Shown piece by piece: positions 61,105-64,000 of a stretch of 64,000 nucleotides of DNA. The DNA is from Tridacna crocea. Lineage: Eukaryota > Mollusca > Bivalvia > Cardiida > Cardiidae. Made by a program: the position numbers and the translations under genes. Numbering within the stretch: the first letter of the stretch is position 1; each line of letters begins with the position of its first letter. The DNA is taken from positions 21,851,210-21,915,209 of the forward strand of contig OX031073.1 of assembly GCA_943736015.1 (NCBI GenBank). The letters are read 5' to 3'. The notes beneath the pieces are model-generated. The model searched no databases and had not been told where the DNA came from. It worked only from the letters and a program-made list of their open reading frames with translations.

Positions 61105-61368
61105 GCTTGTAACACGTGAAAAAGGTTATTTGAACATTTGCGTAAAGTGCCGTCTTTGATCAGCCTGCGCAGTCCGCGCAGGCTGATCAAAGACGGCACT
61201 TTACGACTACATTAGATTTTGTGCTACAGTAGACTTTCGCAAAACAGAAAATTCCATAAAAAAACAGAGTTTCGTTTCGGATTAGTCTGCTCGAACTGCA
61301 CAGGTTGATCCGGTAACATTTTACACAAATGTCCGAAAGCCCCTTTCCGCGAGTTGCCGTTGTAATGC
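61105..61368. repeat. Family B MITE with a perfect first core
   Basis: 61147-61206 has arms AAAGTGCCGTCTTTGATCAG and CTGATCAAAGACGGCACTTT. Both arms read TTTGATCAG/CTGATCAAA where the consensus has TCGGATCAG/CTGATCCGA. Element K follows the right end. Confidence 0.85.
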
Positions 61369-61668
61369 AGAGAAATGACCCTCCCAAACAAAATGACCCG
61401 GGTCATTTTTCTATGTAGAGAAATGACCCCAGTTGTCATTTCATTACACACAGGAATAACCAGGGTCATTATTCTGCGTAGAGAAATGACCCCAGAGGGT
61501 CATTTCTCTACGTAGAATATTGACCCGGGTCATTCCTCTACGTAGAGAAATTACTTCTTGGGTCATTTCTCTACATAGAAAAATGACGCAGGTCATTCCT
61601 CTACGTAGAGAAATGACCGATTGGTTATTTTCTAGGGGAGGGTCATTTCTCTGTATTACACCAGTCAG
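61369..61668. mobile_element. Element K, copy 2
   Basis: GTTGTAATGCAGAGAAATGA to TCATTTCTCTGTATTACACC; about eight CTACGTAG units as at 38774. Confidence 0.88.
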
Positions 61669-61759
61669 TATTTCTCCTTGTCCATCAAGGTTTGCAAAAA
61701 GCTTTTTTCTTCATGGACCGTTTGGCGACAGCTTTTAAATATTACCACAGTACACTTAC

Positions 61760-61832
61760 CGGATAAACTTGAATCAATCAAAAAGCCACAACAACTGCTC
61801 GTCAGCACCAAAACTAGCCCGGCGATCCTCAT
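61760..61832 (-). CDS. Signal-peptide first exon of a minus-strand secreted protein gene
   Basis: ATG then MRIAGLVLVLTSSCCGF and LIDSSLS, ending TCCG|GTAAGT in phase 1. One positive residue, a hydrophobic core and small residues make a classic secretion signal. CAATTTTTCAG lies 8 bp before the ATG, so a non-coding leader exon may splice in. Phase fits the exon at 42741 (G|GNASPFWERP). Because that is 19 kb away with another gene between, the link is only an inference. Confidence 0.6.
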
Positions 61833-61934
61833 CTTGCTCTCTGAAAAATTGAATGTGGCACGCTCTGGCAAAACAGACCTTAAAGGTGGGTATTTAGGTT
61901 TTTCACATTGCATTGAATTAAAAAAATATATCGA

Positions 61935-62180
61935 GGGGTGAATGCGAAACTATTCCATCTTTCGAAAATTTTACAGGTGAGGGAAAAACTTCTCATTTCT
62001 CTGAAAAGCATTGGTAAGTTATCATTCTTAGATATGTAATGTTGAATTCATTTATTCAATTCTACACAACAAATCTTAAAAACGTGATCTAACAATGCTT
62101 TCAAGAGAAATGAGAAGTTTTTTTCGTCACCTGTAAAATTTTCCAAAATGCAGATGAAATAGTTTCGCTTTCACCCCTGG
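61935..62180. mobile_element. Element W with ~80 bp terminal inverted repeats
   Basis: GGGGTGAATGCGAAACTATT at the left, AATAGTTTCGCTTTCACCCC at the right, AACTTCTCATTTCTCT facing AGAGAAATGAGAAGTTT inside; 246 bp. Confidence 0.85.
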
Positions 62181-62204
62181 ATATGTATCCCTGAAATTTA
62201 TATG

Positions 62205-64000
62205 AAACAAGAGGACCATGATGGTCCTATATCGCTCACCTGAGTACTAAGCAGCAAAGGTCTACAACAAAGACTATAATTACCAAATACTGAGGTTCAA
62301 GGGCTAATGATGATGAAAAAAGAGCGGCAAATTGTCGAAAGATATGCAATCCCACCACCAGTTGTATAGGAGGTATAATAGTTGCAAAGGGCTGGCAATG
62401 CAACAGACAATTTGACTTGAGACTTCAAAATTCCACTCTGGACAAGCAAACAATACTATTAAAATAAAGATCAAAGTGGAATTTCTCAAAATCCATGCTA
62501 GGTAGAGTTATTGTTCTTGAACCGAGTACTCAGTAATATCACAACAAACATGCATACCAATTTTGAATTCGTTCCGACTTGAGATGACAAAGTTATATTC
62601 CAAACAAGCATTCAATGCAGACTCATGTGAGATTTTATTGAGAAAAACATTCTAACCAATTTTCAATTCAGCTTAGCAAGAAATGTGGTCTCAAGAGTGC
62701 TCACAAGAACACTTTCAAACATTTCCCTCTTTATCTCTATGTGAAATCTGAGACCAACAACATAGGGCTAACTTTCACACCAGGACCATAATTTGAAGTA
62801 TTTTAGTAGAGGGCCACTAGATGATGCTACATGCCAAATATGAAAGCTCTAGCCCTTATGGTTTGGGAGAAGAAGATTTTCTAAGATTTCCTCCTTTATC
62901 GCGATGTGAAATCCGGGAACCTACAACATAGGGCCATAATTCGAGGTATGTTGATAGAAAGCCACTAGATGATGCTACATGCCAAATATGAAAGCTCTAG
63001 CCCTTATGGTTTGGGAGAAGATTTTCTAAGATTTCCTTCTTTATCGCTATGTGAAATCCGGGAACCTACAACATAGGGCCATAATTTGAGGTATGTTGAT
63101 AGAAAGCCACTAGATGATGCTATATGCCAAATATGAAAGCTCTGGCCATTACGGTTTGGTACAAGAAAATTTTCTAAGATTTCCTTCTTTATCGCTATGT
63201 GAAATCCGAGACCCACAACATAGGGCAAATTCTTTACATCAGGAACATAATTTGACGAAAATTGGTAGAGGGCTACTAGCTGATGCTACATGCCAAATAT
63301 GAAAGCTCTGGCCTTTACCATTTGCTCAAGAAGGTTTTTAAAGATTTCCTTCCTTGTCTTCATGTGAAATCCAAGACCAACAACATAGGTTTAATTTCAC
63401 ACCAGGGCCTTAATTTGAAGTATTTTGGTAGAGGGTCACTAGATGATGCTGCATGCCAAATATGAAAGCTCTAGCCCTTACGGTTTGGGACAAGAACATT
63501 TTCTGAGATTTCCTTCTTTATTTCTTTGTGAAATCCGAGACCCCACAACATAGGACCAATTTCCACACTAAGGTGATAATTTGAAGTATTTCAGTAGAGG
63601 GCCACTAGATGATGCTACATGCAAATTATGAGAGCTCTAACCCTTACGGTTTGGGAGAAGGAGATTATCTAATATTTCCTTCTTTATCTCTATGTGAAAT
63701 CTGAGAACCCACAGCATAGGGCCAATTTCAAGACTAGAGCCACAATTTGAAGTATTTTGGTAGAGGGCCATTAGATGATGCTACATGCCAAATATGAAAG
63801 CTCTAGCCCTTACAGTTTTTGACGAGAAGATTTTTAAAGTTTTTTCACTCTGTTGCCATAGCAACCAGAGTTCTACATGGAATTCAAATCTTTGAAGTAT
63901 TTTGAAAGTGCATCATCTAGGGATCATTTCTGTGAAGTTTGACTGAAATCTGATTGTTAGTTTAGGAGGAGAAGATTTTTTTGTAATTGTGAACAGACGG
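62205..64000. repeat. Repeat N-like array of ~147 bp tandem subunits, running off the window
   Basis: Starts with AGAGGACCATGATGGTCCTA and CGCTCACCTGAG. Subunits ATGCCAAATATGAAAGCTCT, AGATTTCCTTCTTTATCGCT and CACTAGATGATGCTACATGC recur near 62826, 62975, 63125, 63290, 63455, 63625 and 63785. Frames on both strands reflect the repeat. It ends with GTTGCCATAGCAACCAGAGT, as does the array at 1760. Confidence 0.8.

Overview
The window reads as intergenic and intronic DNA of an animal, most likely a bivalve mollusc. It holds small exons with GT/AG borders, AATAAA signals, tRNA-derived SINEs and very many short non-autonomous transposons. There are no operons, ribosome-binding sites or long prokaryote-style ORFs. 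The bivalve assignment is an inference from the style of the repeats (palindromic MITEs, SINEs with GGCTCAGTGG and GTTCGATACC boxes, repeats with GTCCGTCCG runs and CTCACCTGAG ends). I could not search a database.

Genes. Three spliced loci can be supported, all incomplete or with frame questions. (1) Plus strand, 9224-14960: the last exons of a TMEM272-like multi-pass membrane protein. Exons 9224-9424, 10093-10351, 12267-12340 and 14620-14960 join with matching phases (1, 2, 1) and end in a Lys-rich tail, with an AATAAA at 15291. (2) Minus strand, 61832 down to 17140: a signal-peptide exon (61760-61832), then exons at 42741-42839, 38237-38305, 31503-31542, 26752-26793, 20042-20140, 19080-19214 and 17140-17241, followed by an AATAAA. 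These may be one long gene or two; two reading frames compete. (3) Minus strand, 59780 down to 56540: start exon 59732-59780, exon 57665-57775 and last exon 56540-56611. It lies inside the largest intron of gene 2 if gene 2 is one unit. I could not name the products of loci 2 and 3. Single candidate exons lie at 1280, 4103 and 29763, and a TATA-box promoter candidate at 25476.

Repeats dominate. Family A is a ~230 bp element bounded by TTAA with CCCTTTACC-type ends and a central ~67 bp near-perfect palindrome. About 60 copies or fragments are recognisable (my rough estimate is a fifth of the window). An unoccupied site inside another repeat shows that one TTAA is duplicated on insertion, which points to a piggyBac-type MITE. 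Families B, C, D, E, F, G, H, J2, R and X also carry palindromic cores. Variants of one family often differ by matching changes in both arms. Other elements: MULE-like Q with a 9 bp duplication, composite J+J2, CTACGTAG-array element K, AT-rich U, GC-rich terminal-repeat element V, O (a ~545 bp unit resembling the 3' end of a transcript), the SINEs, and tandem 145-165 bp repeats (N) at both window edges. A 27 bp satellite of about 55 units occupies 34782-36276 next to a MITE with 35 bp terminal repeats.

Layout: 1-9 kb repeats; 9-15.3 kb locus 1; 15.3-20.6 kb 3' end of locus 2 with nested D and M elements; 20.6-33.8 kb repeats and a duplicate of the segment at 10.4 kb; 34-36.3 kb satellite; 37-43.5 kb repeats with two exons of locus 2; 43.6-56.5 kb almost solid family A and an integrase-like remnant; 56.5-61.8 kb locus 3 and the signal-peptide exon; 62.2-64 kb tandem repeat running off the end.
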